From Anaerolinea sp. (GTDB lineage: Bacteria; Chloroflexota; Anaerolineae; Anaerolineales; Anaerolineaceae), in NCBI GenBank assembly GCA_013824865.1, contig PNON01000018.1, forward strand, positions 1 to 43,285: a stretch of DNA of 43,285 nt, given 5' to 3'. The translations under genes were made by a program, and so were the position numbers. This document shows, in pieces, positions 29,055-38,429 of the stretch. Numbering within the stretch: the stretch's first letter is position 1; every line of letters begins with the position of its first letter. Under the pieces are notes generated by a model. The model made no database searches and was not told the DNA's origin. It saw only the letters and a program-made list of their open reading frames with translations.

Positions 29055-30689
29055 GTGCCAGACTTGCTGCAAAGCCTGCTGGACCAGGATATTGGTTACT
29101 TACAGATTATTGCTTCCACCTGGGGAGTGGACGCACCACAATCTGATTCCCTGCCCGAACGGGCGGCACTTGTCCGCCGCCTTTTGGAGCCTTATGCATT
29201 GCGGCAGGTGCTAGCCGATCTCCCCGAAAACGCTGCTCAGGCGCTGGCGGAGTTGCAGCAAAACAAAGGCCGCCAGTTATGGACCACCTTCACTCGAAAA
29301 TATGGGGTTGTACGCGAATTTGGTACCGGGCGGCGTGACCGTGAACAGCCTCACCTTAATCCTATCTCTCCTGCGGAAGTGCTCTGGTACCGCGCCCTCA
29401 TTTCCCGCGCCTTCTTTAAAAAATCAGGCCTGCCGCAGGAATTCGCCTTTATCCCCTCTGACCTGCTTGAACTGCTCCCCCTTCCAGCGGCACAGGCAAT
29501 CTCCCCGCCGCGGATCCCACTGCCCATCCCAGGAGAGTACCTGCCAGCCTCCTGCGGAGACCAGATACTGGATCACGCATGTACGTCGCTTGCACTTCTG
29601 CGTGTTGGCAAAGGAACTGGCCATTCCAACCACCTGCCGATTACCACAGAACACTCAACCTTTGTGGAAAACCTGCTGCACGAAGCTGGATTGCTGGATG
29701 TAAATGGCCAGCCAGCGCCTGAAGCGGTGAAGGAGCATCTCGAATCTCCCCGCGCCTCTACCTGGAGTGCCCTGTATACCTGTTGGGCAATCTCTGAAGC
29801 CTATGATGATCTATTAGCCGTTCCAGATCTGCAACTTGAGCAGGTTGGTTCCCGTTTTCCCCTGAATGCACGTAAAGCCATGCTGGATCATCTCCGCAGC
29901 CTGCCTGCCGAAGCATGGCTCAGCATACAGGGCAGTATTGAATACCTGATGGATGCCCACCCTGAGTTCTTGCGTCCGGACGGGAACTTCGACACCTGGC
30001 AAATCCGATCCACACAAACTGGCGAATACCTGAACGGCTTCCACCATTGGGAAGATGTGGAAGGCGTATATATCCGCCACCTGATCACCGGCCCGCTTTT
30101 TTGGTTGGGGGTGGTGAGCACTGGGTATTCCTCCCATGCCCGCATCCCGACCGTCTTCAAGATCACCCCAATCGGTCAGGCATTGCTGCATGGCGAACTC
30201 CTGCAGACAATTGAAGAGAATGGGCGCATCATTATTAAAGCTGGCGCTCAGATCCACTGCCCACCCCTGGTGCCACGCTGGGTGCGCTACCTGATGGCGC
30301 GCATGGCAGATTGGGAGCTTGCCAACACTTCAGGATATGCATACCGCTTCACTCCGGGCTCTCTGGGTGCCGCCAGAAAACAAGCATTGCATATCAGCCA
30401 TCTCACCAGCCTGCTGCGTAAGTACGGTGCCATCCCTCCCCCTCCCACCCTTATCCGCGCCTTGCAAAGCTGGGAGGAAAATGGCACGCGGGTTTCCCTG
30501 GAAGGAATCCAGGTGCTGCGGGTTGCCTCTCCCGATATCTTGCAACACATCATGGCATCTCGTGCTGCGCGCTACCTGGCAGAACCGCTCGGTCCCACCG
30601 CGGTGATGATTAAGCCCGGCAGCGCGGAGAAGCTTTCCAACCTGCTGATTGACCTTGGCTACCTCGGCGAAATCAAAACAGCGTTATAA
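29055..30689 (+). CDS. Helicase-associated (XPB/Ssl2-like) domain protein
   Basis: 544 residues from GTG 29055. The N-terminus (LLDQDIGYLQIIASTWGVDA, RAALVRRLLEPYALRQVLAD) and the C-terminus (GTRVSLEGIQVLRVASPDIL, YLAEPLGPTAVMIKPGSAEK then LLIDLGYLGE) match the helicase C3/XPB-Ssl2-like associated domain found as stand-alone proteins in Actinobacteria and Chloroflexota. No ATPase motifs are visible, so it is not a helicase itself. Probably a DNA-associated regulator or repair factor; function uncertain. The next gene starts 36 bp downstream. Confidence 0.65.
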   Translation: MPDLLQSLLDQDIGYLQIIASTWGVDAPQSDSLPERAALVRRLLEPYALRQVLADLPENAAQALAELQQNKGRQLWTTFTRKYGVVREFGTGRRDREQPHLNPISPAEVLWYRALISRAFFKKSGLPQEFAFIPSDLLELLPLPAAQAISPPRIPLPIPGEYLPASCGDQILDHACTSLALLRVGKGTGHSNHLPITTEHSTFVENLLHEAGLLDVNGQPAPEAVKEHLESPRASTWSALYTCWAISEAYDDLLAVPDLQLEQVGSRFPLNARKAMLDHLRSLPAEAWLSIQGSIEYLMDAHPEFLRPDGNFDTWQIRSTQTGEYLNGFHHWEDVEGVYIRHLITGPLFWLGVVSTGYSSHARIPTVFKITPIGQALLHGELLQTIEENGRIIIKAGAQIHCPPLVPRWVRYLMARMADWELANTSGYAYRFTPGSLGAARKQALHISHLTSLLRKYGAIPPPPTLIRALQSWEENGTRVSLEGIQVLRVASPDILQHIMASRAARYLAEPLGPTAVMIKPGSAEKLSNLLIDLGYLGEIKTAL

Positions 30690-30724
30690 TCGGATCTGTT
30701 TGAATAATTGACCGGAAGGAAAAT

Positions 30725-31906
30725 ATGGATAGCAAGATCCAATGGATTAAAGACGAGCTCGACCTATTGAAGCAACAGGGGACATTGAACCGCATCCGCA
30801 CCATCGGCTCTGCAGTCGGACCAAATATGGTGGTGGAAGGCAAATGCGTGCTCAATTTTTGCTCTAATAACTACCTGGGGCTGGCTAACCACCCGTTGTT
30901 GACCAAAGCTGCCACGGATGCCATCGCAGAATATGGCGTTGGCCCCGCGGCTGTTCGCTCCATCGCCGGCACCACCGACCTGCACGTGAAACTGGAAAGA
31001 AAGTTGGCCGCATTCAAAGGCGTTGAATCCGCCATCACCTTCCAGAGCGGCTACTGCGCCAATCTAGCTGTCTTCCCCGCCCTGGTTGGCAAGGGAGATG
31101 TAATATTTTCGGATGAACTCAATCACGCCAGCATCATTGATGGCTGCCGCCTTTCCGGGGCAAAGATCATCCGCTACGCGCATTGTGATACTGCAGACCT
31201 GCAGCGCGTCATCCGTGAAGCCAAAGGCGGCTACCGCCACGCGATCATCATCACCGATGGCGTCTTCTCCATGGATGGCGATATCGCCCCGCTGGATAAG
31301 TTGTATGAAGTGGCACAGGAACACCAGATACTGTTGATGGTGGATGATGCCCATGGTGAAGGTGTGCTGGGTACCGGCGGCCGCGGGATTGTGGATCACT
31401 TCCACCTGCATGGCAAGGTGGATGTGGAGATAGGTACCATGTCCAAGGCTTTCGGCGTGGTTGGAGGCGTTGTGGCTGGCAATCCGATCATCATTGACTG
31501 GCTTCGCCAGCGTGGACGCCCCTTCTTGTTCTCCTCCGCCATGACCATTCCCGATACTGCCGCGTGCATTGCTGCGGTGGACCTGCTTGAAAAATCCACC
31601 GAGCTGGTGGACAAGCTGTGGGAAAACAGCCACTATTTCAAAGCCGGCATGAAACAACTTGGCTTTGACACCGGAGAGAGTGTCACTCCCATCACCCCGA
31701 TCATGCTGGGCGAAGTCACCCTGGCAAAGCAATTCAGCAGTGAACTATTCAACGAAGGCGTGTTTGCTGTGGCGTTGGGCTATCCCACCGTGCCGCAGGG
31801 CAAAGCCCGCATCCGCGTGATGATCTCAGCTGCACACTCCAAATCAGACCTCGATCAAGGTCTGGAAATCTTTGCCCGCGTTGGCACCAAGCTGGGTGTG
31901 ATCTAA
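30725..31906 (+). CDS. kbl: Glycine C-acetyltransferase (2-amino-3-ketobutyrate CoA ligase)
   Basis: 393 residues, full length for the alpha-oxoamine synthase family. NFCSNNYLGLANHP (45-58), GSMSKAFG-type IGTMSKAFGVVGG with PLP lysine Lys241, VDDAHGEGVLGTGG (209-222) and TIPDTAAC. The enzyme splits 2-amino-3-ketobutyrate with CoA to glycine and acetyl-CoA in threonine breakdown; close paralogues (BioF, AONS) cannot be fully excluded, but TLNRIRTIGSA at the N-terminus favours Kbl. No tdh gene is adjacent. Ends with a terminator. Confidence 0.88.
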   Translation: MDSKIQWIKDELDLLKQQGTLNRIRTIGSAVGPNMVVEGKCVLNFCSNNYLGLANHPLLTKAATDAIAEYGVGPAAVRSIAGTTDLHVKLERKLAAFKGVESAITFQSGYCANLAVFPALVGKGDVIFSDELNHASIIDGCRLSGAKIIRYAHCDTADLQRVIREAKGGYRHAIIITDGVFSMDGDIAPLDKLYEVAQEHQILLMVDDAHGEGVLGTGGRGIVDHFHLHGKVDVEIGTMSKAFGVVGGVVAGNPIIIDWLRQRGRPFLFSSAMTIPDTAACIAAVDLLEKSTELVDKLWENSHYFKAGMKQLGFDTGESVTPITPIMLGEVTLAKQFSSELFNEGVFAVALGYPTVPQGKARIRVMISAAHSKSDLDQGLEIFARVGTKLGVI

Positions 31907-31926
31907 CTTGTATCAAATAAATTACT

Positions 31927-31958
31927 AGCGGGCGCCTTGTCAGCGTCCGCTATTTTTT
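31927..31958 (+). terminator. Terminator after kbl
   Basis: AGCGGGCGC-CTTGTCA-GCGTCCGCT, 9 bp with one G-T pair, followed by ATTTTTTAT. Confidence 0.8.
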
Positions 31959-32008
31959 ATCCCTTTTGCTATCTTTTACCCCAATCCCCAAACCTTTTCT
32001 CTATTTCT

Positions 32009-32377
32009 CTACTTTCCTTTTTCTTCATTACTTTCAACAAACTCTCCATCAATCACCAACTCTTCGTCTATTTTTGCATCTTTCATGGTTTTATTACTTA
32101 ATCTCAAAGCACGGGAATGCTCTTGCACCACCGCGTCCGGGCACAATTCCACGAATAAATAACTTGCCAGTCCCAGTACAGCCGCGTCATCAAATGGCCC
32201 GATAGCCACGTCTAATGGAATAATTAAGTACAGAATCGCCCCAATCGGCAGCACTTTTAGCAAAGGGCTTACCCGTTTATCCCTCATCAAACGATAAATC
32301 AGCTTGGCGCGCAGGATGAGATCTTGCAGGAAACCAGGATTGGAAGGCACCATATTATTTACAGGTATTTTTGTCAT
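32009..32377 (-). CDS. DUF1232 (YkvA-like) membrane-associated protein
   Basis: 122 residues. The start is placed at ATG 32377, with AAGGAG upstream; the frame extends 5' without a site. Core LIYRLMRDKRVSPLLKVLPI, GAILYLIIPLDVAIGPFDDA and VLGLASYLFVELCPD is the DUF1232 motif: two hydrophobic stretches around a conserved P(L/F)D..P..DD. C-terminal acidic tail. Function unknown in the family. Last gene at the 3' end of the polysaccharide gene string. Confidence 0.75.
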   Translation of the reverse strand: MTKIPVNNMVPSNPGFLQDLILRAKLIYRLMRDKRVSPLLKVLPIGAILYLIIPLDVAIGPFDDAAVLGLASYLFVELCPDAVVQEHSRALRLSNKTMKDAKIDEELVIDGEFVESNEEKGK

Positions 32378-32409
32378 TTCATGCTCCTTAATCGCTAATA
32401 TTATTCCAT

Positions 32410-33183
32410 TTAGCTGCGAATCAACCTGTGGCGCTTCCAACGGAGTATTGGCCCAGCCAACAGGCGTAGATAATACTTAAAAACGATTGGCGAGAAAAAC
32501 CTGCCACCATCACGGTAATGCACTTTTAACATCTCTGGCCAGCAGCGGTCGTCTGCGTTGATGGTTTTCGCATTACCATGCAGGCGGAAGTTAGCCCAAT
32601 GGCCGCGGATATACGCCAGTGGTGCCAGTCTGGCTAACCGGACCCACAGGTCGTAATCCATGGCAAAATAGAATTCAGGGTCCAGTGGACCCACCTGCTT
32701 CCACAGGCTCGCGCGGAAGAAGGCCGCCTGTTGTGGGATGTGAACGTATCCCCGACGCAGTCTGGCATAGTCTGTTTGCGCCGCAGGGAAGCTGCCAATC
32801 ACACCATCCTGCTCATTAATAAAGCTCGCATCAGCGTATACCAGTCCCACCTGCGGGTGTGCTTCCAGGTAAGCCACTGCTTTTGCCACCGCTTCCGGTT
32901 CGTAGGTGTCATCCGAATTTAGCCAAGCCAAAATCTCTCCATTCGCCCGTGCGAACCCCTTGTTGATGGCATCCGTCTGTCCTCTGTCCTTTTCAGACAC
33001 CCAACCTTTCAGCCGTTGTTCATACTTCCGAATGATCTCCACTGATCCATCTGTAGACCCGCCATCCATCACAAAATATTCAATGTTCTGGTAAGTTTGC
33101 CCCAGCACAGATTGTATCGTCCGCTCCAGGAAGGCTGCCTGGTTGAAAGATGGCGTTACAATGGTAACCAGTGTCATATCCAT
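32410..33183 (-). CDS. GT2-family glycosyltransferase
   Basis: 257 residues of the GT-A fold. VTPSFNQ (9-15), VMDGGSTDGS (38-47) for the nucleotide and NSDD (89-92) for the metal/diphosphate. SEKDRGQTDAINKGFARANG is the standard acceptor-side helix. It transfers a sugar from a nucleotide donor during surface polysaccharide assembly. Closest kin in the window is the GT2 at 41497, with the same SEKDxGQ.xxINKG block. The start lies 2 bp after the previous stop. Confidence 0.88.
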   Translation of the reverse strand: MDMTLVTIVTPSFNQAAFLERTIQSVLGQTYQNIEYFVMDGGSTDGSVEIIRKYEQRLKGWVSEKDRGQTDAINKGFARANGEILAWLNSDDTYEPEAVAKAVAYLEAHPQVGLVYADASFINEQDGVIGSFPAAQTDYARLRRGYVHIPQQAAFFRASLWKQVGPLDPEFYFAMDYDLWVRLARLAPLAYIRGHWANFRLHGNAKTINADDRCWPEMLKVHYRDGGRFFSPIVFKYYLRLLAGPILRWKRHRLIRS

Positions 33184-33185
33184 CT

Positions 33186-34652
33186 CTACTTCGCGGTGAT
33201 GCGGTCAACGCCATAATAGATGGCTGCGCAGCGGTTCACCCACAACTTTGGATTACTCGAAAGTTCGCGGATACGGCCGTATGAATCTAATGCCTGCACG
33301 GTGAGGTCCATTACGCCGGCTGCTTTTTGTTGCTCTATATTGCTTGCGCGCGAATCCCAATCCTGTGCACGGGTCTGGTAGGCAGGTACCTCCGCCACAG
33401 TGACTAAGGCTGCGCGCATCAGGTAAAAGCACAGCAGGACAATCACCATCGCAATAAGCTTTGGGGTAATCTTAAGCGGGTAGCGCAGGCCCTTCAACAT
33501 CCGATTTTGATAAACCATACCCAGCAGGTAAAACCAGGCGATCCCAGCGATTGTCAGCGTCCACCTGGCCGGGAGGAGGGCTCGTAATTCCGGGTAGGCT
33601 GATTCACCGTAAGCACTGGGGGCGCAAATCGCCACTACCAGGGTGAAAGCTGAAACCGGAATTGCCCAGAATAACCAACCCCAGTGTCGCAGCTGGATAT
33701 CTTTCCAATTCCCCATCAATGCAAACGAAAACGCAAAGAGGAAACTCGCCAACAGCGGTAAAGGAGATTCTTGAAGTGTGTTCACGATAAAACCCAACCC
33801 GAACCGCAGGGACAGGTAAACAAGTCTGACTAAGGTGGGGGTTTCTGGCATGGTGCTTAACCGGAAAGCGTTGGCAGGGGAGAGGATCATGATCGCCATG
33901 GCTGCCAGCAACCCAGCAATTGTGCTCCCCAGAAGAAATAATCGCCTCTTTTTATCCTCCCGCTGTGATCGCCAGGCAGCCAGTAAGAAAATCAGCCCGA
34001 AAATAGTGGACTGAAAAGCTGCGGTGGTTTCAGAGAAACCACCCGTGAACAGAGTGATTAGAAATACTCCCATACTCGCAAAGGCGAGCCGCCTCCCAGT
34101 CAGCTTTTGTTTATCCAGCCAGATCAGGAGCGCCAGGATAAAACCCAGCAACACCACCGGAAGAGTATAGGTGACCGACCCAGAACGCCAGTAGAATGAT
34201 TGGAACCGTTGCGGAGCGGTATATACGGTGAAAAATGTGATCATCCCCGCCAGGATGAATACCTCCATTTTTCCTATTCTCCACGCCATCCAATTACGCA
34301 GGCTGTTAATCAGTAGAAATAAACCGCCTAGCATTCCCGTCACAAGCATGCCGGGCAGAATCTGCATCCCGATTACCTGCAGCGGATCAATCAACCCGAT
34401 GGTCAGCATCGCGGAAAAACGATTGGAATTCAAAGTGTACCAGTCCACCAGTGCCCCAAAATAGCCATATTGCAGGCGTGAACTGGCAAAGCAATAGTCA
34501 TCTGCCTGGTAACGGGAGTAGATACCCGTGTATATGAATGGTAGCAGTGCGAAAATCAGGCTAACCACCATCAAGCCCAGCACCGGCCTGTGCCAGTTTG
34601 GCTCATCCGGGTCCGCCTTGGGATACTTCTTCAGCAGCGGAGAAAGATACAT
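33186..34652 (-). CDS. DUF6056-like polytopic membrane protein
   Basis: 488 residues. ATG 34652 overlaps the upstream stop (TAATG) and is preferred over the longer open frame that runs into the upstream gene. About 11 hydrophobic helices. The first periplasmic loop SRYQADDYCFASSRLQYGYF and then WYTLNSNRFSAM are typical of DUF6056/GT-C-like proteins in exopolysaccharide loci. The acidic loop (ADD) resembles the GT-C catalytic loop, so a lipid-linked sugar transferase is possible but not shown. Confidence 0.7.
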   Translation of the reverse strand: MYLSPLLKKYPKADPDEPNWHRPVLGLMVVSLIFALLPFIYTGIYSRYQADDYCFASSRLQYGYFGALVDWYTLNSNRFSAMLTIGLIDPLQVIGMQILPGMLVTGMLGGLFLLINSLRNWMAWRIGKMEVFILAGMITFFTVYTAPQRFQSFYWRSGSVTYTLPVVLLGFILALLIWLDKQKLTGRRLAFASMGVFLITLFTGGFSETTAAFQSTIFGLIFLLAAWRSQREDKKRRLFLLGSTIAGLLAAMAIMILSPANAFRLSTMPETPTLVRLVYLSLRFGLGFIVNTLQESPLPLLASFLFAFSFALMGNWKDIQLRHWGWLFWAIPVSAFTLVVAICAPSAYGESAYPELRALLPARWTLTIAGIAWFYLLGMVYQNRMLKGLRYPLKITPKLIAMVIVLLCFYLMRAALVTVAEVPAYQTRAQDWDSRASNIEQQKAAGVMDLTVQALDSYGRIRELSSNPKLWVNRCAAIYYGVDRITAK

Positions 34653-35422
34653 TAACCCACCTTGCCCGGCTTGGTAGAATACAATCCACGCATACCTTGC
34701 CAGCGTACCTTGATCACATCCCGGAACATGCGCCAACTATCCCGCCAGACACTCACCCGAGACTCGTTCCGATAATTTACCAGCTTGACCGGGATCTGCT
34801 CAATCTGATAGCCGCGCAGCCTGGCAATGTATAACAGTTCAACATCAAACCCGAAGGTGCGCACAGTCTGTAGTGAGAAGAGGTCTTGTGCTGCTTTATG
34901 CGCGAATCCTTTAATGCCGCATTGCGTATCCGGGATGCCTTTAAATAGCAACAACTGGACCAGCAGGTTGAATGCGCGCCCAGTGAGCGAGCGCACCATC
35001 GGCACCCCGCTTTGAATCTGCGCACCTTCAACCAGGCGTGAGCCAATCGCCAGGTCCGCGCCTTGCTGGATGGACCGGTTGATCCGTTCAATCCCTTCCA
35101 GGTCATAAGACAGGTCAGCGTCCATGAAGAGGATGACATCCCCCTGGCTAGCCAACGCTCCCCGGCGGATGGAATATCCTTTGCCGGAATTTTGCTCATT
35201 AATCAGCACCTGAATAGCACAGCCTATTGGAAGTTGTAATTCATGGTTTTTCACCACATTTCCGGTTCCATCCCGGCTGCCGTCATCCACCACGATAATC
35301 TCAAAAGTAGCGAAACGCTCCCGCAGGTATGCCGAAAGAGTGTTGACAGCACCGCTGATATACCGGGCTTCATTATAAGCCGGGATAATCACGGTCAATT
35401 GAAAGTTTGAACTAGCAGCCAC
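34652..35422 (-). CDS. Dolichyl/polyprenyl-phosphate glycosyltransferase (GT2, DPG synthase-like)
   Basis: 256 residues, GTG start just after the upstream stop. VIIPAYNEARYI (11-22), VVDDGSRDGT (44-53), FMDADLSYD (99-107), CGIKGF and the end RVSVWRDSWRMFRDVIKVRW match dolichyl-phosphate glucose/mannose synthase-like enzymes. It would charge a polyprenyl phosphate with a sugar. The membrane GT39/83-like enzymes at 38430 and 39963 are plausible users of that donor. Overlaps the next gene by one base. Confidence 0.88.
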   Translation of the reverse strand: MAASSNFQLTVIIPAYNEARYISGAVNTLSAYLRERFATFEIIVVDDGSRDGTGNVVKNHELQLPIGCAIQVLINEQNSGKGYSIRRGALASQGDVILFMDADLSYDLEGIERINRSIQQGADLAIGSRLVEGAQIQSGVPMVRSLTGRAFNLLVQLLLFKGIPDTQCGIKGFAHKAAQDLFSLQTVRTFGFDVELLYIARLRGYQIEQIPVKLVNYRNESRVSVWRDSWRMFRDVIKVRWQGMRGLYSTKPGKVG

Positions 35423-35424
35423 AG

Positions 35425-36156
35425 CTATTTTTCATACCCCATGCGATCCAGATAAGCGCCAAACTTGCTCACCATTTTCTTTTGCTCTTTTTCATTAAAG
35501 CGCTCTCGAAAGCGCCCCACCTGTCCTTTAAAAAAGTGCAGTCCATCCCGACCTTCCCTGGCCTGTCCCGGGCGGTATTTTTCAACCACCTGTTTTATTA
35601 CCGGTTTTTTTATGTCCAGCTGCAAGAATTTCACCAGCTTTCCGGTTTCCTGGTCATATTCCAATAAAAGGTCTTCATACCTGGCACTCAATACAGCCTT
35701 TCTGCTTGTCCAGGTTTCCCATATCTTACAGTATTTCAACATGAAATCGATAGCGCTATCCAGGTCTGTAAGGTGAGAAAAGGCATTTGGGCGCCCTTTC
35801 TCAAGCGTTCGTTTTCCAAAATCCATGGCTGATAACATGGCATCCCGTGGATCACGGTAAATATACATTGCCTGCATCCTGCCCGTTTGAATGAACAGGT
35901 CACTCACAGCTGTAGCGCCTGAATGGGCTTTGATTACGAACCGGTTGCCGGCCATCGATGCGGGCAGCACGGTCAGCATGCGGCGGAGTGTCAACGCACC
36001 AATGTTGCAATTCACCTCAGTCAGCACCTTTTCCAGGTGAAATTCGTGGCGGATTTCCCTGGAAGGCTTGCTACCGCTCGCCACCACCAGGTCGTGAATA
36101 AGATTGTAATGCCAGCCTGAGCCAGCCCGGGGCATACCAACAGCTAGAATTATCAT
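35425..36156 (-). CDS. Sulfotransferase domain protein
   Basis: 243 residues. GMPRAGSGWHYNLI (7-20) is the PAPS 5'-phosphosulfate loop and MYIYRDPRDAMLSAM the 3'-phosphate-binding stretch with Arg and Asp. The C-terminal KYRPGQAREGRDGLHFFKGQ with GRFRERF matches the family's closing loop. It probably sulfates a carbohydrate of the surface polymer encoded by this cluster. No PAPS synthesis genes nearby. Confidence 0.85.
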   Translation of the reverse strand: MIILAVGMPRAGSGWHYNLIHDLVVASGSKPSREIRHEFHLEKVLTEVNCNIGALTLRRMLTVLPASMAGNRFVIKAHSGATAVSDLFIQTGRMQAMYIYRDPRDAMLSAMDFGKRTLEKGRPNAFSHLTDLDSAIDFMLKYCKIWETWTSRKAVLSARYEDLLLEYDQETGKLVKFLQLDIKKPVIKQVVEKYRPGQAREGRDGLHFFKGQVGRFRERFNEKEQKKMVSKFGAYLDRMGYEK

Positions 36157-36205
36157 TGCAGTCCTTTATGCATCGTAATAATTAATAATAACACGCAATT
36201 AATCG

Positions 36206-37669
36206 CTATGAAGATGATCCAGCCGGCTCTTTTTTCTTTGTTAAAACAACCGCTGACATACCCAACAGCATGCCCAGCCCCAGCCATTGATTCGGGTCGA
36301 TGAGCGAATCCTGGGTGAAATTAAAGAGGATTAGCACGAACCACAAATACAATCCAGCAACACCCACGAATTTTGCCAATGCCTCTTCCCTGGTCAGCAG
36401 CTGAATCACACTCCCCAGGATGCTCAGCCAGAAGATCAGATAGATCAGGAACCCGGCTATTCCGGTTTCAGCCAGCAGTCGGATATACAGATTTTTAGGG
36501 TTGGGATATAACCATCCATTGGGTGTCAACTGCCTGCTGATCTCGGAGACAGTGGTCACCGCCCAGTCCGGTATATGATCGTAAAGAGTCAGCCCGGTGG
36601 CTCCAAGTCCAACCCCCGTCAGCGGTTGTTCCTGAAATACCTCCCACCCAGCTGTGGCATAGGCGAGCCGCGGACCTGCGTAAATATCCACCGCATATTC
36701 CACCAGCGAATCTTTCTGCGATTGCCAAATCTTGGCGAAGTATTTGTTTGTGGAAAGCAGAAGCAAGGCACCGGCAAGTACAGCTGTCACTGCCAGCAGG
36801 ATGCCTGCACGAATTGCAATGCCTCCCATGCGATTCGCTACCTGGCTGTGTTTAAAAGGCCGCACATACCATCCCCCCCAGGTGCGGATCCTTCCCCATT
36901 GCGTCAGCAGGAAAACAATCACCACGGCCATTACCGACATCAGGATGCCACCCCTTGAAAAGGTGCAAATCAACAGCCCGCTGGTACCAGCCAGCAAAAG
37001 GAACTCCATCCACCGCCTCTTGAAAATACGGTATCCTGTCAGTAGAGCTGCCAACAGCCACGGCAGGTAGATGGTGGCAATCTGGTTAGCCAGCCAGGAT
37101 GGCTCAAAGGCAAAACCAGCAGCGCGTTTCTTGACAAGCAGTTTGCGAATGGAGAAGGACTGTTGTATTTCATTCAAGTCAGCCCTTTCTGGAAATCCGG
37201 TCAGGTAAGAAACCATTTGCACCGCACCCCAGAGGATGCTTAGCGCCAATCCAACATAAAGCCATTTAAGCGTGAATCGCAGATCATCCTCGCCCTGGTT
37301 CATCAGCATGGCGCAGGCAAACAGCATCATGCCACCAGCCAGGGTTACCCAGGCTCTCAATGCCCTCCCGATGAATTCCTGCCCATGCATTGGTATCGGC
37401 CCGTAAGCCCAACCCCAGGCTGTGGCTGCCAGGGCAACGACTAAAAATAGACCCAGTAAAGCAAGGCTGCCATTCGGCTTGAACCGGATATCATGTTTTA
37501 TTAATCGCCAGGCTAACACGGCAGCCAACACCGCCAGCGGGTAGAATGCTAGCGGTTGAACCATCGTTTCCTTGCCCAGGAATGGAAAATAGCGAAAGCT
37601 GGTCACCGGCAGGCAAAGCAACACAACCCCCCAAGCAATCCGGGAAATTTTCCCTGCATCAATCCTCAA
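36206..37669 (-). CDS. O-antigen ligase / Wzy-type polymerase
   Basis: About 487 residues from TTG 37669, overlapping the upstream Wzz-like gene by 11 bp; the open frame continues 5' only as a shadow of that gene. Around 11 hydrophobic helices. The Wzy_C region is recognisable: RGGILMSVMAVVIVFL, a large periplasmic loop with GPRLAYATAGWEVFQEQPLT then GVGLGA, and LYIRLLAETGIAGFLIYLIF. It ligates or polymerises undecaprenol-linked glycans in the periplasm or outside the membrane. Pairing with a Wzz-like protein argues for polymerase. Confidence 0.85.
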   Translation of the reverse strand: MRIDAGKISRIAWGVVLLCLPVTSFRYFPFLGKETMVQPLAFYPLAVLAAVLAWRLIKHDIRFKPNGSLALLGLFLVVALAATAWGWAYGPIPMHGQEFIGRALRAWVTLAGGMMLFACAMLMNQGEDDLRFTLKWLYVGLALSILWGAVQMVSYLTGFPERADLNEIQQSFSIRKLLVKKRAAGFAFEPSWLANQIATIYLPWLLAALLTGYRIFKRRWMEFLLLAGTSGLLICTFSRGGILMSVMAVVIVFLLTQWGRIRTWGGWYVRPFKHSQVANRMGGIAIRAGILLAVTAVLAGALLLLSTNKYFAKIWQSQKDSLVEYAVDIYAGPRLAYATAGWEVFQEQPLTGVGLGATGLTLYDHIPDWAVTTVSEISRQLTPNGWLYPNPKNLYIRLLAETGIAGFLIYLIFWLSILGSVIQLLTREEALAKFVGVAGLYLWFVLILFNFTQDSLIDPNQWLGLGMLLGMSAVVLTKKKEPAGSSS

Positions 37670-38414
37670 TGGTAGATCCACTGAGCTTCTCGCTGAAAGT
37701 TTGAAAAAGAAGCGTGAGAAATAATGCACTGAGTGCTGCCGCCAGGATATAGGCTCCCATGGAAGAGACTCGTTCAGCGGCAATATCTTTCTTCTGAGAC
37801 CGCGACACTTGCACTGCCGGATGGATGCCGTGGGATAAATCTTCCAGCTCTGTGGCTTTCTCTTCCAGCCGCAGGCGTTTCTTTTGCGTCTCCTCGGAGG
37901 TGTTGTCTTGCAACCCCGCCAGTTCATTTTTGACTGCTTCCAACTCAAGCGCGGCCATCACCGCGTTTTGTACGCTATCCGTAAATGAATCCGCCCAGGC
38001 CACCGCCAGGGCTCGCGCGTTTGCCTGCAAGGGGTCAATTCCATACATGCGCCAACCGCCATCCCCGGGCTGTGAAAGCTGCAATTTCCCATCTCGTAAT
38101 TGCGTAATGGTGGTAAATTCCACTTTGGCCATTACCTGCGCCATCACTTCATCTGACCAGGCGAGATCCTCCAATTTCTGGGTTTCACGTTCCAAAAAAT
38201 AGAACACCTCACGGTCAGGCGCTTCAGGCAGGGCTTGCTCCAGGTTTTGATCCACCACCACGCGCGCCATGGCGCGATAGGGTGGGGGCCACAATTGATA
38301 GACCGCGGCGCCAATTAACGCGCCAATAAGACCGGCGATCAACAAGAGCCGCCAGGCTCTGAGTGCAATAACAAAACTCTCAAAGGTTGGTGCTGATAGC
38401 AGTTTCTTTTTCAT
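37659..38414 (-). CDS. Wzz-like chain length determinant protein
   Basis: About 251 residues. ATG 38414 is chosen (GAGGGA six bases upstream) over ATG 38420. Two membrane helices, about 22-44 (LLLIAGLIGALIGAAVYQLW) and near the C-terminus (YILAAALSALFLTLLFQTF), flank an extracytoplasmic part with coiled coil (EETQKKRLRLEEKATELEDL), the Wzz/PCP layout. PPPYRAMARVVV follows TM1 as in the family. No tyrosine-kinase domain is attached. It likely controls polymer length with the Wzy next door. Confidence 0.82.
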   Translation of the reverse strand: MKKKLLSAPTFESFVIALRAWRLLLIAGLIGALIGAAVYQLWPPPYRAMARVVVDQNLEQALPEAPDREVFYFLERETQKLEDLAWSDEVMAQVMAKVEFTTITQLRDGKLQLSQPGDGGWRMYGIDPLQANARALAVAWADSFTDSVQNAVMAALELEAVKNELAGLQDNTSEETQKKRLRLEEKATELEDLSHGIHPAVQVSRSQKKDIAAERVSSMGAYILAAALSALFLTLLFQTFSEKLSGSTIED

Positions 38415-38429
38415 TGTCATTCCCTCAGC

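Noticed and set aside
37670-37948. 93-residue N-terminal extension of the Wzy-type protein
   Set aside because: It lies wholly over the Wzz-like gene in another frame, is basic and low-complexity, and lacks a start signal.
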